From: Adiantum capillus-veneris | Lineage: Eukaryota > Streptophyta > Polypodiopsida > Polypodiales > Pteridaceae | Reading direction: 5' to 3' | NCBI GenBank assembly: GCA_014529385.2 | Contig: CM043970.1 | Location: 68,846,567-68,910,566, forward strand | Length of the DNA stretch: 64,000 nucleotides | Part shown: positions 35,901 through 47,816 of the stretch, piece after piece | How the letters are laid out: the number at the start of each line of letters is the position of its first letter | How positions within the stretch are numbered: position 1 is the stretch's first letter | Position numbers and translations under genes: made by a program | Notes under the pieces: model-generated | What the model saw: only the letters and a program-made list of their open reading frames with translations | The model's database searches: none | Told to the model about the DNA's origin: nothing

Positions 35901-36533
35901 TAAGTTAACTCTTATAAAAGAAGTATGGCTAGATAGTTCTCCTTTTGAGGCCTATGTGAAAACACCATCCTTAGATGGAGGTTAGGGATTTGATATATTA
36001 GATTTATAAAAGCCTATAACCATCAAAACACTACCATCATACCTAGGACATAAAGAAGAAAGCTCGGTAGTGTGCAGAACTGCTAAAATTAGTAGTGCAA
36101 ATCAAACCGTGTAGGTTGAAAACATTCATCTATAATGTCAACGCCAATTAACTGTACTCTCACCTTAGCAGAATTGCTCAAGATTCATCCACACCTATGT
36201 GTTGAGCTTCAGAAGACCTTAAAAAAAGTTGGAATCACATGACTAACTCCTGGATAATTGGAAGATATGAAACATGAACTGCATCAACCAAGAATTCTTG
36301 AGTCTATTCCTATGAACAGGTAGGATATTACTACAAAGGGAAAGAAGGAAACACAACCCTTTGTGTAAAGTTCAATGAGGTTGAAATTATGGCCATACTA
36401 GATAGTGGTGTTGGCATTGCTATAGCAACAAAAGATGTTTGGGAATCAAGGACAAAACCTACGATTAGAAAAACTAGAATGAAGGTGCAATTGGCTGATG
36501 GCCACATTGAATGACCACTTGGATTGTTAGAGA
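32974..36533 (+). pseudogene. gag-protease of LTR family, copy C
   Basis: The reading starts MNLRSERVIMNPRL at 32,974. In order: YKHILTFYKTN (33,090), LGVYCWEDGNAKDLLW (33,500) with CYNNNFVMMT and QTKYQGYKIR, the gag core at about 34,020-34,400 (CTSCMKQYIARCP, SLFLKGLLNRDLHDMLYSKK), the KWCAIKGKWTNHETHEGYY box at 34,595, knuckle remnants at 35,065 (CDDCESDDHHWKND, last Cys lost) and 35,147 (YCLQFGKKEGHFQVAC, second Cys is Phe), a charged helical part at 35,300-35,860, and the protease motif LDSGVGIAIATKDVW at about 36,390. The protease ends abruptly at 36,533 where another element starts. Several stops and frameshifts are present. Confidence 0.82.
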
Positions 36534-38434
36534 ACGATTAATTTAGCTAATTAATTCATCTAAAATATCTTGATTTTGAATATAAATCAAAAGAAAAAAT
36601 TAGTTAATTAAAGTGGATAATTTTATAATGATGAACAAATATAGAAAACATCATTAAAAAGATGTGATAATTAACTTATATGTGAAAAATTAGTTTACCT
36701 AAGTAATTGAGTCTGTTTAGCTTGATTTTTATTATAAATAAAATAGAGAAATTAGAAAAATAGCTTAGATAATTATGATAAAATTATTAGAGCTAAGAAA
36801 TACTCCAAAAAGTAAAAGATAACTATATCATAGCTTAATATTAGGTTAAGAAACAACTATGGTGAAAAAAGTTTAATTTTGATGTAAGAAACTAAAGAGA
36901 AAACTAGTTAAGTAATTTAGATAATTAGGGTTAAATTACCCAAGGTTGGAGTACATTGTAGAATCATTCATAAGGTTTCTAAAGGTAAGTACTACAAGTC
37001 TGTATACTATACCTAATGATTGAGTACCATTTTAAAGGATAAGAACATGGCTCCTAAGAGGACATGTACAAGAGACCATACATATGATAAGTCCTTACCC
37101 TAGAGGAGAAGAGGTACTTACGATCACAAGGCTGGTCCTAGTAGCATTCCCATGGATGTGGCCACTTGTCTCCCAAAGGTGCAGCAGTTTCTAGCACCTG
37201 ATCATTCATAGGTGGGTTTAAGTTCTTAAAATTCAGTTAATTTTTACAAAGTTTTAAAGTATTTAACATTGCATACCATAAGTAGTGATTAGGATCACTA
37301 GGATTGATAAAACTAGCCAAGAACAAAAGAATAAACCTTAAAACACCAAGCATTTGATTGAAAAGAAATATCTTTGTTAGACTGGGTAAATACGGAAAGA
37401 TTTGACTGAACATCCTTAAGACTGCATGTCTCAAGATCATCATTCATTCCTCGATATTTTCTCTCAGATGTAGAGCGATGAAAGCTTTGTGGCTTCTTTT
37501 AAGTCGGTCACCTCCATGAACACTGAGTCTCTACTCCATTCATGCCATTGTCATGAAAATGTTAAGATATTGTTTTTATCCTAAGGGAGCCATCCGGTTG
37601 TATGGGAAGCTGGTTAGGGTGTATGGGCACCCACAAAAAAGAGGTGTATGAGCACCCACAAAAGAGGTGTATGAGCACTCACAAAAAGAGGTATATGAGC
37701 ACCCAAAATTATGATTTTGAAATAAGAAAAAGGTGTTTGGGCACTTGAGGTGTATTGACACTTGAACTTGATGTTTGAAGTAAGGGAAGGGTGTATGGGC
37801 ACGCATGTATAGATCACCTTGAGCCAGGTGAAGTGCTAGTCAGTGTTGATATGAAAGTACTTGGTCTTAAGTCTAAAGATGCTTGTTTGATAAAAGATCT
37901 TTGTAATGCTAATTTTTCAAAGGTTTATTTTAACAAACATTGCTATGAAAATAAGAAAAAAATCATTGTTTTACTTGCTAAAAGAACGTGATAATAATTA
38001 GAAAACTAAGATATATGTATGTGAGTGTGGGGTGGAAAGTGGGGATCAACTAAGGTTGTTGATCATGGACGGATGGACTTGATTAGCTATATAGCTATCT
38101 TTTCCCACCACAATAAACGTTTAGCAAGATCCCCCATTGGAAGAGGAGTCCTACAACGGCTGTGCCTCACCTAAGTAGAGGGAAAAGCGTTGAAAGAAGA
38201 ATCCTTAGCCCTATGTGAAGGCTTTAGGATCAAAGAAAGTTTTAGATTTTTTGTATCATTTCCGCTCGCAAGACAAGACTAGGTCTACTTCTAGGGCTAT
38301 AGGTTCAAGACATTGCCAATGGCAAGGACATATTCTTTGGGTCTTTCATTCTTAGAGACTTTGTGTTCATTAGGCCTAGCGACCTGTCAAGGACCCCATC
38401 TTGACCTTAGACTAAAAGGGTTGGGGACCTCACA
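36534..38434 (+). repeat. 5' LTR of element E (left-truncated)
   Basis: 36,534-36,991 aligns with 42,280-42,955 of the 3' LTR. Further right it is unmatched because the other LTR is cut. It contains a block of four units of about 27 bp, GAGGTGTATGAGCACCCAC, at about 37,617-37,710. It ends GGGGACCTCACA. Confidence 0.65.
37617..37710 (+). repeat. short tandem repeat, unit about 27 bp
   Basis: GGTGTATGRGCACYCACAAA is repeated about four times, with looser copies near 37,735 and 37,790. It lies within the LTR of element E. Confidence 0.8.
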
Positions 38435-38436
38435 AT

Positions 38437-38448
38437 TGATATCAAAGC
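38437..38448 (+). other. primer-binding site of element E
   Basis: TGATATCAAAGC lies three bases after the LTR end and matches the plant initiator tRNA-Met site TGGTATCAGAGC at 10 of 12 positions. Confidence 0.7.
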
Positions 38449-38522
38449 ATGGTTAATGAGAATCCTGCACCTACAAAAGTTTTAAGTATAAGAATGACAC
38501 TAGTTTTTTTTATTGTGCACTT

Positions 38523-39054
38523 GTGGTTTTTTTACAAAGGGGTAGAGAGAGTGAACAAAGGGGAGAGAATTTTCCCCATCTTTACAGGAAGATTTTCATG
38601 AAGCCTATCACAAATTCATGGTTTCAATATAAGATTCATGAGGGTATGCCTATCTCAATGCTGTCCAATACAAAAATGTATAATGAAATGGTTAGACAAG
38701 AGATTTTCTTCTCCCACTTGGAGGATCAGCAGGTCAGGATCTGGTGGAATTTTCTTCGTTGATGCGAGAGAGTTAGAAGGTCTTGCACAAATTGTGAAGA
38801 AAAAGAGATTCAAGTGGGCCAAAGCACTTCAAGTTATTGAAGTCTACTTCTTCATTAGAACAACAAATATAGATGAAATGACTATAGTAGATGGTGTTCA
38901 AGTATCACAAAATCAAAGGGTGTTTGATCAGGTGTCTAAAGTAATCTTTCAAGGTAGGATTAGAACCTTGGGTGTAGGACCTAGTTTTAGAGGGCCAAAA
39001 GATGTTGTATATTTTGATCCTATATATGATACACCCAAGTTTGCAAGAATCTAG
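38523..39054 (+). pseudogene. unrecognised N-terminal reading frames of element E
   Basis: Two overlapping frames (38,523-38,762 and 38,638-39,054) together give about 180 residues. The second includes ELEGLAQIVKKKRFKWAKAL and VSKVIFQGRIRTLGVGPSF. I do not recognise a family. The position, before gag and after the primer site, suggests an extra N-terminal protein or a gag extension. Confidence 0.4.
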
Positions 39055-39277
39055 TATAGAGTTGTTGTCACTCTTGTACATAATAGAATCTTCATGCATT
39101 GTATCAACTCTTATACATATTATGATTTTTATGAGTATACTATAAGAGGGTTGTTTATGTCTTGGAATTTGTTTTCATTTAGTGTGTAAATTTTTTGAGT
39201 ATAAGATAAGTTTGAAATCTTAAACAAGGTAGATCCTCATTTAGTAATAAATTTTCATATCCTAGGGTAATACACGC

Positions 39278-40490
39278 ATGAATAGCTTTTATACAATTAC
39301 GCAAGAAAATAAACTATTACTAAAACAAGTCCAACTCCCCATCTTCAAGGGAGAAGGACCCAACCTCGAGCATAAGGCTGAAGCATGGCCAAAGGCTATG
39401 AATGACTACTTTCTGGCATCAGAGACTGCTCATGAGAAGCAATCTTTGCTAGGTATATTTTTCCTTAGTTGGAGACGCTAAACTTTAGTGGAAAAAACAT
39501 TATAGAGACAATTCTACTAGTAGCCCATCTTGGAAGAAGATGAAGCAGGTACATGCACATTAAGCTATTAAGATGAATGAGTTTTTTTTTTTGCCTACTC
39601 CAATTAGCGTTTTCACTAGAGGAGTATTATACCAAGTATGTGTATTATGATGCTATGCTCCCTAGATGACAATGGAGCAATACATTGCCCGTTTTTGTCA
39701 AGAACTTAACAAACCCTTGAGTACACGTTTTGAATCTATGAGGCCTACATCAATTCAAGACACCCTTTTCAAAGCCAAGCCTCTTGCATTTGGAGGAATC
39801 ACCTCTACAAGAAACTTTAGGGAAAGAGCTAGAGAAACTTTTAACCAAGGATATCAACAATGTGGAGTAGCAGCTAGAGTGAACTTGGAGTAGACCTTCC
39901 CAAATGTCAGGTGTTATGGATACAATTAGACATGACACTATAGAAATAATTGTCTAGAAGAGCAACACCCTAAATTTACCACTAGAGCCACTCCTCAACC
40001 TTGGATAGATCAAGGGAATAATCAAAGAGGAGGTAGAAATGGAGGACGTGGTAGAGAAAGAGGAAGAGAGGCAAGAGCTTAAATAGCCATAGGAGAACAA
40101 ACTTAAACGAATGAGGGTCATGAAAGAGCTGCTCAAATTGACACAATTAACAACCTTAGAGCCCCACAATAATATAAAGTTATCTAAATCAATACAAACT
40201 GACAAAGAGAAAAACATAAGTTATTTATATATTGTAATAGTACATATTATTTTCTTTTTGTGGAATGCTTAAGGACTCTAAATCTAAGTTAATATCCAAT
40301 GAAGAAATCAGAGGTAGATCTAGCAAATGGGAAAGAATTTCTCTCTCAATTCTCAGTCTCAAGAAAGTAGAATTTGAATTTGAAGGAACCCTCACCTTGT
40401 CCTTCTTTGCACCTTGTCAGTAGGAATCTATGATGGTATCTTAGGAATGGACTAGATATCAAAAAATCAACTCACATTCTATGTGCACAT
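39278..40490 (+). pseudogene. gag and protease remnant of element E
   Basis: Gag starts near 39,278: LPIFKGEGPN, AWPKAMNDYFLAS, then after a frame change GDAKL.WKKHYRDNS (39,468). MTMEQYIARFCQELNKP is at 39,666. A degenerate zinc knuckle CYGYN.T.HYRNNC lies at about 39,910-39,955, followed by RGGRNGGRGRERGRE at 40,028-40,075. The end of a retropepsin, GIYDGILGMD.ISKNQLTF, is at about 40,428-40,480. Stops and frameshifts are frequent. The region to the polypurine tract (40,490-41,018) shows no pol domain. Confidence 0.72.
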
Positions 40491-41018
40491 TAGGTTAAGG
40501 CATAGAGGAAGTACCTCCGATGCGATTGTGGTAGCTTGTGCCGAACGTAAATTTCTTAGAATGGCAAGTACATGCACCAACGCATTCAGATTGACAAAGA
40601 TAGAATGCATAATACTTGTCAAATGATGTTTGCTTTGAATGGTCAATTAGACCAAGCACGTCATGTTGAGTCTTGACAAGTTGGATATATGGATCGTTTT
40701 GTTTACACAAAAGGGATTTGACTTGGTTTTTGAGTTGATACACTTCGTTTGTAAATGTTTTAAGATGGACTTAATACCTAGAGTTTCTTGCATAAAATGA
40801 TTAGTGAATGGTTAGTAATACCAAAAGAAAGAGTTACAAAATTTTAAACTAGATGGTATTCTTGAAGAAAGATAAAGAACTATTAGAAATAAAGTAAATT
40901 AATGAGCTTTTAGTTATGTGGAGAGATAATCCCACTAAAAACACTACATGAAAATCTAAAGTTTTCTATTGCAAAGAATTCCCTAACTTTGATTGAGATT
41001 AGGACATCTCAAATTCTT

Positions 41019-41031
41019 AAGTTGGGGTGAT
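41019..41031 (+). other. polypurine tract of element E
   Basis: AAGTTGGGGTGAT directly precedes the LTR start TGTAAGG. It is short and imperfect; the call rests mainly on position. Confidence 0.5.
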
Positions 41032-42955
41032 TGTAAGGTTTCCACCTTTTTGGGAATTAGAAAATAAGCCCGATTTTTAATTGAGAGCATTGAATATAAA
41101 AACTAGCAAACCCTTATCCTGAAACTAGTCAAAAATGGTATTTTTGGAATCTCAAGCACGCAATACTATAGTTAGAAAGTGTCAAAATTTAGTTCAGTCC
41201 AAATTTGACCCTGATAGACCCTCCAAAAGATTTCACGATTAATTTAATCAATGAAAAATTTGAAAACACTAGAAATAATTAATTCTCATGCCCTAGAAGA
41301 TAAGAAATCACATGGCGTAGAAATTAATAATTAGATATCTATCAAAAAAGAGAAATAAACAATCCAAAGTAGCAAACTTGGACCTGAAGCTGAGCAGGGG
41401 GTCACATGTGGAGTCCAAAAGCTACCAAAAGCTAGTGAGTAGCTTGAAGATGCCTTCTCTTTTATAGGGAGCTCACATGGACTTGGATGACCTGTTTTCC
41501 ACTGACCCTAGCCACTAGAAACCTATAAAAAGTCCTTGAAACTCTCATTTTATACATTTTCTTGGGAATTCATCTCTAGACTTGAGAGAAGCTCTATAAC
41601 TGCTTAAGAGAACAAAAACTCTTAAGAGGATTAAATCAGGTAATTAGGATTAATCATGTGATTAGCAATTAAGTTAGATTTTAATTTCTCTCTTTATATT
41701 ATAAATTAGGAATGATTAAATCTCTTACTATAAGAGAACAAAAACTCTTAAGAGAATTAATCCAGGTAATTAGGATTAATCACGCGATAGCAATTAAGTT
41801 AGATTTGATTTTCTCTCTTTATATTATAGATTATGAATGATTAAGTCTCTTACTATCATTAGATAATCTTATTATATCGAATCAATTTAAGAAATATTAG
41901 TTGCTTGTTTTTATCAGTGATTGACATTAATTAGTTATTTTAGAATTAATATTGCTTGATTTGTGGTCTAAACTAAGTGTAAATCCTAATAACTAATTTC
42001 ATTAATCATATGATAATTTTTAAGAGCTTCATTACATTGTTATTCAACTAAAATATTTATGTGAAATTTTAATTAGTCATTTTACTATTTATAAGAGCTA
42101 ATAATTAATGATTTTTTACTTAAATTTTATGCATTAAATTAAATTAGCTAAAATACCTTGATTTTTGACATAAATGAAAGGGAAAAATTAGCTAATCAAG
42201 TCAGATAATTATGTAGTGTATTAATGATAGAAAATATCATAAACAAGTTATGATAATTAGCTCATAGGTAGAAAATTAATTTAGCTAATTAACTTAGCTA
42301 AAATATCATAATTTTTGACATAAATCAAGGGAAAATACTCGTTAACTATATAGTAATTATTAACAATAAAAAACATCATCAAAAATCGTTGATAATTAGC
42401 TCATATGTAGAAAAATAATTTAGCTAGAATACTCTAATTTTTAGCATAAATAGAAGGAAAGAATTAGATAATTAAGTTAGATAATTATATAGTAATTATC
42501 AATGGTAGAAAATATAATGAGAAATCCATGACAATTATCTCATTGACAAAAGATTAATTTAGCTAAAATATCCTGATTATCGACGTACATCAAAGAGAGA
42601 AATTAGCTAATTATATAATAATTACCAATGATTGAAAACAATATTAAAAGTTGTGATAATTAGCTCATATGTAGAAAATTAACTAAGCTAATTAATGTAG
42701 CTAAAATATCTTAATTTTTGACATAAATCAAAAGAAAAATTTATTAATTAAGTTAGATAATTATTTGGTTATCATAAAAAGATGAAAAACATCATTAGAA
42801 AGACGTGAAATTACTGTGGTGAAAATAGTTCAATTTTAAACTAAGAAATTAAAGAGAAAATTAGTTACATAATTTAGATAATTAGGGTTAAGTTACCCAA
42901 AGTTGGAGTACATTATAGGATCATTGCTAGGGTTTCTAGAGATAAGTACTACAAG
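41032..42955 (+). repeat. 3' LTR of element E (right-truncated)
   Basis: Starts TGTAAGGTTTCC and ends where similarity to the 5' LTR is lost after AAGTACTACAAG. It includes an 80-bp tandem pair near 41,610-41,850 (AGAGAACAAAAACTCTTAAG at both) and the AT-rich array below. Confidence 0.65.
42030..42835 (+). repeat. AT-rich tandem array, unit about 130-150 bp
   Basis: TTAGCTAAAATAYCNTRATT with TTTGACATAAATC recurs near 42,145, 42,295, 42,422, 42,560 and 42,700, each followed by a GATAATTA..GTAATTA..ATGATAGAAAA block. Two to three units are also present at 36,536-36,800 in the other LTR. Confidence 0.82.
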
Positions 42956-43247
42956 AGCCCCAGTAGTTCAAAATGGCAGTAGGGTATATCTTCTCACTTC
43001 AACAAAGTAGAGGCGAGAGTCAATGAGACAAGCGTTGGAGTTTCGAAGCTCAGGGAGATCACCTGGCACATGGGAAGGATTTGTAAAAAGTTTACGACAT
43101 GCTATGACAAGTCACACAACCCATTTTCTTGAAATGGTGACTGAGCCATGCCTCCCTACAATGAGAGGCCCTTGCAACTGCTAAGGCCATTAAAATTTCA
43201 AAATTTGCCTTTTGTTTTTTGAAGTTATCACAAACTCCTTTCCAAAG
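42956..43247. other. inter-element stretch, nothing recognised
   Basis: About 290 bp between element E and gypsy copy 3. No coding or repeat signal is seen. Confidence 0.5.
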
Positions 43248-43790
43248 TGTAACGTAATTTAGCTAATAAGTTGATTGTAGCGGAAGAGCATTGAACATAA
43301 TGAGCATTTCATTAAGAGAATTAGCTAGTAAAGATAGAGAGAGTGCTTGGGTGGAAATAGAAACAGTTCCCACATTCCTATTTAACTTGTAAAAGAGAGA
43401 GAACTAGAGAAATTGTTGATAGTTGAAGACCGGATTTATTGGAGCCGGTCCCCCTTGCAAAAGGCATTTGTAGTATAAGTTCCCCCATAAAGAGAGACTT
43501 GGTACAATACAATCTTTTTGTTCCTTAAGATTTCTTTGGTGCCATGAAGATGGAAAGATTCATGCAGCAACTCATGCTTCAAAACAATAATTAATCTACT
43601 ACCAATAACAAGAAATTGGTCGAACCCTCAATCCCAAGACCTCGAACACCGTGAAAGGTGGAGAGAGCTAGCAAGGAGTGAGGAAGATGAGGGAAGCAGA
43701 TGTATTCTTATGAGAAAGAAGTAGTCTCCTCACATAATCACTCTTAGAGCATAGCTTATAAGCATAATGATAATAAAGATGAAGAGAATG
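43248..43790 (-). repeat. 3' LTR remnant of gypsy copy 3
   Basis: The outer end is TGTAACG at 43,248, i.e. ..CGTTACA on the - strand. It matches 47,347-47,816 and the last part of the LTR of copy 1. Its inner end joins pol sequence near 43,790 without a polypurine tract. Confidence 0.8.
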
Positions 43791-45180
43791 TAGGACATCT
43801 AGTAGCTTCTTTCTGTATATGCCCAATACTCGCTCGTCGAAGTTGAGTCTACAACCCTCATATTCTATGGTATGCCCTTCTTGAAGCAAAACATCTCTAA
43901 GGCAATCACCACAAGCATCACATTGGACCTCAAATGGATTTGAGAGATCTGATAGTGTAAGCACGAGTTGAGAGATAAACTTCTCCTTAAGCTTTTCAAA
44001 AGCTTCTTGCTCTTTTGCAGTCTATAAATACTTAACGTTCTTCTTCATTAAGTCATGTAATGGGCCTGCTATTAGCGAGAATTTCAGTATGAAGAATCTA
44101 TAGTAGGCACACATACCTATAAAGCTTCATAGCTCATGTAGATTCCTTGGATTAGGCCATTCTTTTATTACCTCTAGCTTTTGTGGATCTATACGCATTC
44201 CATACTTAGAGATAATGTGGCCTAAGTACTGAATCTCCTCTTAGAAAAATTCACTTTTCTTTTGGTTTATGGAAAGTTTACTTTCTCTCTGAACTTGAAA
44301 GACTACTTGGAGGTGTTGATTGTGCTCTTCCAATGAATTGAATTAGATGATAAAACTATCAAAGAACACTCCAATGAACTTGAGATAAAGCTTGAAGATC
44401 TTCTCCATCATTTGATTGAATGTAGTTGGAGCATTTATCAAGCTAAAAGGCATGACAAGATATTCATAGAGATCGAATGTCATGCGAAAAGTGGTCTTTA
44501 CGATATCTTTGTTCACTATCCTTATTTGATGATAGCCACTTTTTAGGTCAATTTTATTGAAGTAGGTAGACCCTTGTAGCTTATCAAATAGATCTTCTAC
44601 CCGTGTCATGGAAAATCTATTCTTGATAGTGATCCTAGTTACTGCTCTATAGTCAACACACATGTGAATGTGCCATCTTTCTTTTGCACTAAGAGTACTA
44701 GTGAGCAAAATGGAGAGTAGATAGGCCTCCTTGAGTCACTATCCCTTTCTCTATGAATTCTTGTACTTGCCTCATAATCTCCTCTTGTTGAGCTTGTCAA
44801 ACTCAATAAGGAGGCTTATTGGGCAGTGAGATTTGTGGTAGAAGCTCTATTGAATGGTTATCATCCCTTTGTTTTGGAGGTAGCTCACTAGGGATGTATT
44901 CAATGAAAACATCTTGGAATTTGTTTAGAAAATTAGACAACAATAATTTATCTTTATTCCTTTCATTGTTACTTGCTAAAGTATTAGTGTTAATCAAAGA
45001 CTCTTTAACAAAAATCATGTACGCAAAAACTGAGCTTTTCATTAACTTATCAAAAGCAAGTGTATTTACATGGGATATCGTATTCCCTGACTCATTAGCA
45101 TCTATATACATCTCTTTTTCCCTGTACCTAAAATAGATCCTCCTTTTAGGGTACTTCATGGTCAACTGAACCATGGTGCC
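43791..45180 (-). pseudogene. gypsy copy 3 reverse transcriptase and RNase H remnant
   Basis: On the - strand, the protease-RT linker is at 45,174-44,803 (SELPPKQRDDNHSIELLP). Reverse transcriptase is at 44,708-44,340: MCVDYRAVTRITIKNRF, FNKIDLKSGYHQIRI and FGLYEY-type text changed to FDLYEYLVMPFSL. The catalytic box has decayed to FFDSFII. The following connection domain has several stops (44,340-44,040). RNase H starts at 43,964 with FEVQCDACGDCL and GIYRKKLLDVLHSL, then ends at the LTR junction. Confidence 0.82.
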
Positions 45181-45870
45181 CCAAGGATGACATCCTCATG
45201 CTTGAGAGGGGAGATGAAGAAATCTTCCTCGTCCACATAGCTTTGGACACGATACCTTAATTTCCCAATTAAGGGAGCGACTGAGACGTCTTGCCCCTTG
45301 AAAACTCCATCAACTTTCAGTGCATATCTCATCTCATGGGCTTGCATGCCTAACTTGGTGGCCAAGTCCGAGGTTATGAAGTCATGAGTTGAGCCAGGGT
45401 CAAACAAGATGAAGGCATCATTCTCTCGCACCTTTCCCCAATCATAGGAAAGGGGAGATCCTTGGCAATGAGCATCCTCTTTTGGAGCTTCAACCATGAA
45501 AGCTTTAGGTTTCTCATCGTGTGCGTTCCTTTGGGGGAAAGCGTGATATGCATGCCCTTGCTCCATGCACTTGAAATATCAATTATCTTTACGATAACAC
45601 TCTAGCTCTTTGAGAGAGAGTTGGTTCTTGCCTTTGTAGACTCCCTTCTCCTTTGATTTGTTGTTGTTGTTGTTACTAGAGTTACCTTTGGAAGAATTTT
45701 GAGTGTTGTTTTTTCCCCTAGGCTCATTTTTATCCTTCATTTTCATGGGCTTAGAATTTCTCTTAGCCCCTTGTTGGAAATTGATTTGAGAAGCAACCAT
45801 ACTATGGTGTATGACCGCCAAAATGGTCCTAGGCCTTTGTGAGTTGACAAACGTGTCCATTTCTTCAGAT
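45181..45870 (-). pseudogene. gypsy copy 3 zinc knuckle and protease
   Basis: A Lys/Asn-rich stretch (45,860-45,620) precedes a broken zinc knuckle, ECYRKDN then a stop, then YFKCMEQGHAYHAF (about 45,600-45,545). The retropepsin at 45,440-45,175 is well kept: FILFDPGSTHDFITSDLATK has DPGS in place of the usual DSGS, and VILGAPWF closes the domain. It would cleave the gag-pol polyprotein; the changed residue after the catalytic Asp and nearby stops suggest it is inactive. Confidence 0.82.
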
Positions 45871-46948
45871 AAACCTGTATAGAATCGTTGCTTTTGCTCC
45901 CCAAAAGTATATCTTTTTGCAAACAGTAGCTTTGAGATATAAATCCCAAAACTTGTCTATATAATTTTGGATATACTCATAGGGAGAGAGCTTCAAGTTT
46001 CACCATTTCATAAGGACTTTGTCTTTGGTGTTCCTTGCAAGGAATTGATTCATTATGGAGGCTCTTAAAGCCTTCCATGTCTTTGGGGCTTCACCGTTGG
46101 CTCATAGGCTAGCCCACCATTGTCGACAGAGTTTTGAAAATGCATAGCCACATGATGTAGCTAAGAGGACTCCATGAAGCCCTCATCACCACAGGCCGCA
46201 TCAAATTGCTAGATGAAGGCCAAGATCTTGTTTGTTCCACCAAAACTATTATCATAGGTGAGGAGAGAGATGTTCTTTCCTCCCTCCTTGGACTTTTTGA
46301 GCTTCTTGGACCTTCTCCATGTAGCATAAGACATGTGATGGCCTGTCCTCTTGGGCACTTTGGGAGAAGATCCACTACTTTCATCGAAAGAAGAGGAAGA
46401 TGATGAAGATGGAGAAGAGGGGGACCTCTTTCTCTCCTTTTTCTTCCTTTGATTACTCTCTTCTCTTTTTAGGTTACAAGGAGGAGGACTTTGCATCAAT
46501 ATTTTCCTCTTGGGAGGAGTTTGAGATTGTTGAGACCGCCGTCTTCTTGGAGCCACATCTTGCGAAGTATTGGGAGACTCACTTCTTTCTCTTTAATTTG
46601 GTGGGGCTCTTCATTCCGGACTTGAACGCTCCTTTTGAGTGGAGGTAAATCCACAAGTAAGCATTGGAGCCCTTCATATGGGTCCTCCTCTTCTCTCATC
46701 GTAGAGAGACCTCTTTTGGAAGTCTCTCCAAAAGACTTCACAGGTGCTCTCTCTTGTTGGGGAATTTGGAAAATCCCATGAGTGTGAAGTTGGTTGTAAA
46801 CTTCACCTTGTAGAGCGGGATTTCCCATACCTTGTTGTAGCCTAGTAACAAGAAAATTGACAAGCATAGGGGCATCATCAGTAGCACCTTCATGTGAAAA
46901 ATCAAAGCTATCAATATTCATTATACTCTCTTTATTATTGTCAGCCAT
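45871..46948 (-). pseudogene. gypsy copy 3 gag N-terminal part
   Basis: On the - strand a frame starts MADNNKESIMNIDSFDF at 46,948 and changes frame near 46,550 to a basic and Ser-rich part (KRKRSPSSPSSSSSSS at about 46,440). Another gag piece reads VYLKKWTRLSTHKG near 45,860. Several frameshifts are present. Assignment rests on its position between the primer-binding site and the zinc knuckle. Confidence 0.6.
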
Positions 46949-47330
46949 GCTTATAGAATTATTGTGTAGATTAACTTATCTTTTGGCACTTCAAAGCCCT
47001 AGTTTCTACTCCTCTTACTCTTGCAAATTATCTCTCAAGCACCCACACATGTGGCTTATAATATTGTTAATTGCAAAGAGTAGAGTGGAGGGCCATAACA
47101 TTGCTAATTTGATGCCGATTCCTATCAAGCTTGCTTATAGCTCAATAATGGTAAAGGCAAGCCTTGAAAGGTTCCATAATAAAGACCAACGTTCCCACGA
47201 TGTACCCCGCACCTTGTTATAAAACAGGCACGCCAACCCCTCTCCCACTTACCCTATTTCAATCAACAACTTCAACCTTTCATGGAGAACTTAAGGACCT
47301 CTCTTCTTAAGCAAGAAAAGGGAAACCAAA

Positions 47331-47344
47331 AGCTTTAATACCAA
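47331..47344 (-). other. primer-binding site of gypsy copy 3
   Basis: On the - strand TGGTATTAAAGC follows the LTR end within about three bases, and 10 of 12 positions match the initiator tRNA-Met site TGGTATCAGAGC. Confidence 0.7.
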
Positions 47345-47346
47345 AG

Positions 47347-47816
47347 TAACGCAATTTAGCTAATAACTTGATTGTAGCCAAAGAGAATTAGCTAGTGAAG
47401 ATAGAGAGAGTGCTTGGGTGGAGATAGCAATAGTTTACACATACCTAATTAACATGGCATGTGCAATAACTTGTAAAAGAGAGAGAAATAGAGAAATTGA
47501 CAACAGTTGAGGACCGGATTTACTTGGAGCCGCTCCCCCTCCAAAAGGCAGTTGTATTATAGGTTCTCCAATAAAGAGAGACTTGGTACAATACAATCTT
47601 TGTGCACCTTAAGACCTCTTTGGTGCCATAAAGATGGACAGATTCGTGCACCAGATTATTCTTGAAAACAATAGTTAATCTACTCGCCAATAACAAGAAA
47701 TTAGTGGAACCCTCAATCCCAAGACCTCAAACACTGTGAAAGGTGGAGAGAGCTAGCAAGGAGTGAGAAGGATGAGGGAAGAAGATGCATTCTTACAAGA
47801 AAGAAGTAGTCTCCTC
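47347..47816 (-). repeat. 5' LTR remnant of gypsy copy 3
   Basis: Matches 43,248-43,735 over its length. Similarity stops at GTCTCCTC (47,816), so the outer two thirds of the LTR are missing. Confidence 0.78.

Larger units (their letters stand above)
36534..42955 (+). mobile_element. LTR retroelement E with gag and protease, no pol
   Basis: The left remnant of the 5' LTR starts at 36,534, and the LTR ends CTCACA at 38,434. The primer-binding site is at 38,437. Gag and protease remnants lie at about 38.5-40.5 kb, a polypurine-like tract at 41,019-41,031, and the 3' LTR from 41,032 (TGTAAGG). The two LTRs share an AT-rich tandem block and the stretch ending AAGTACTACAAG at 36,991 and 42,955. 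The 5' LTR is truncated on the left and the 3' LTR on the right. Reverse transcriptase and integrase are not found. Confidence 0.75.
43248..47816 (-). mobile_element. Ty3/gypsy chromodomain-family retrotransposon, copy 3 (reverse, internally deleted)
   Basis: On the - strand: 5' LTR remnant 47,816-47,347, primer-binding site, gag, protease, reverse transcriptase, part of RNase H, then a deletion straight into the 3' LTR (about 43,790-43,248). Integrase, chromodomain and the LTR start are missing. The protein is closest to copy 1, with GKLR..VQ.YVDEEDFFISPLKHED in both. Confidence 0.85.

Noticed and set aside
40495-40743. - strand frame with several Cys as a zinc-finger protein
   Set aside because: The Cys spacing fits no finger I know, and it lies antisense in element E between protease and polypurine tract.
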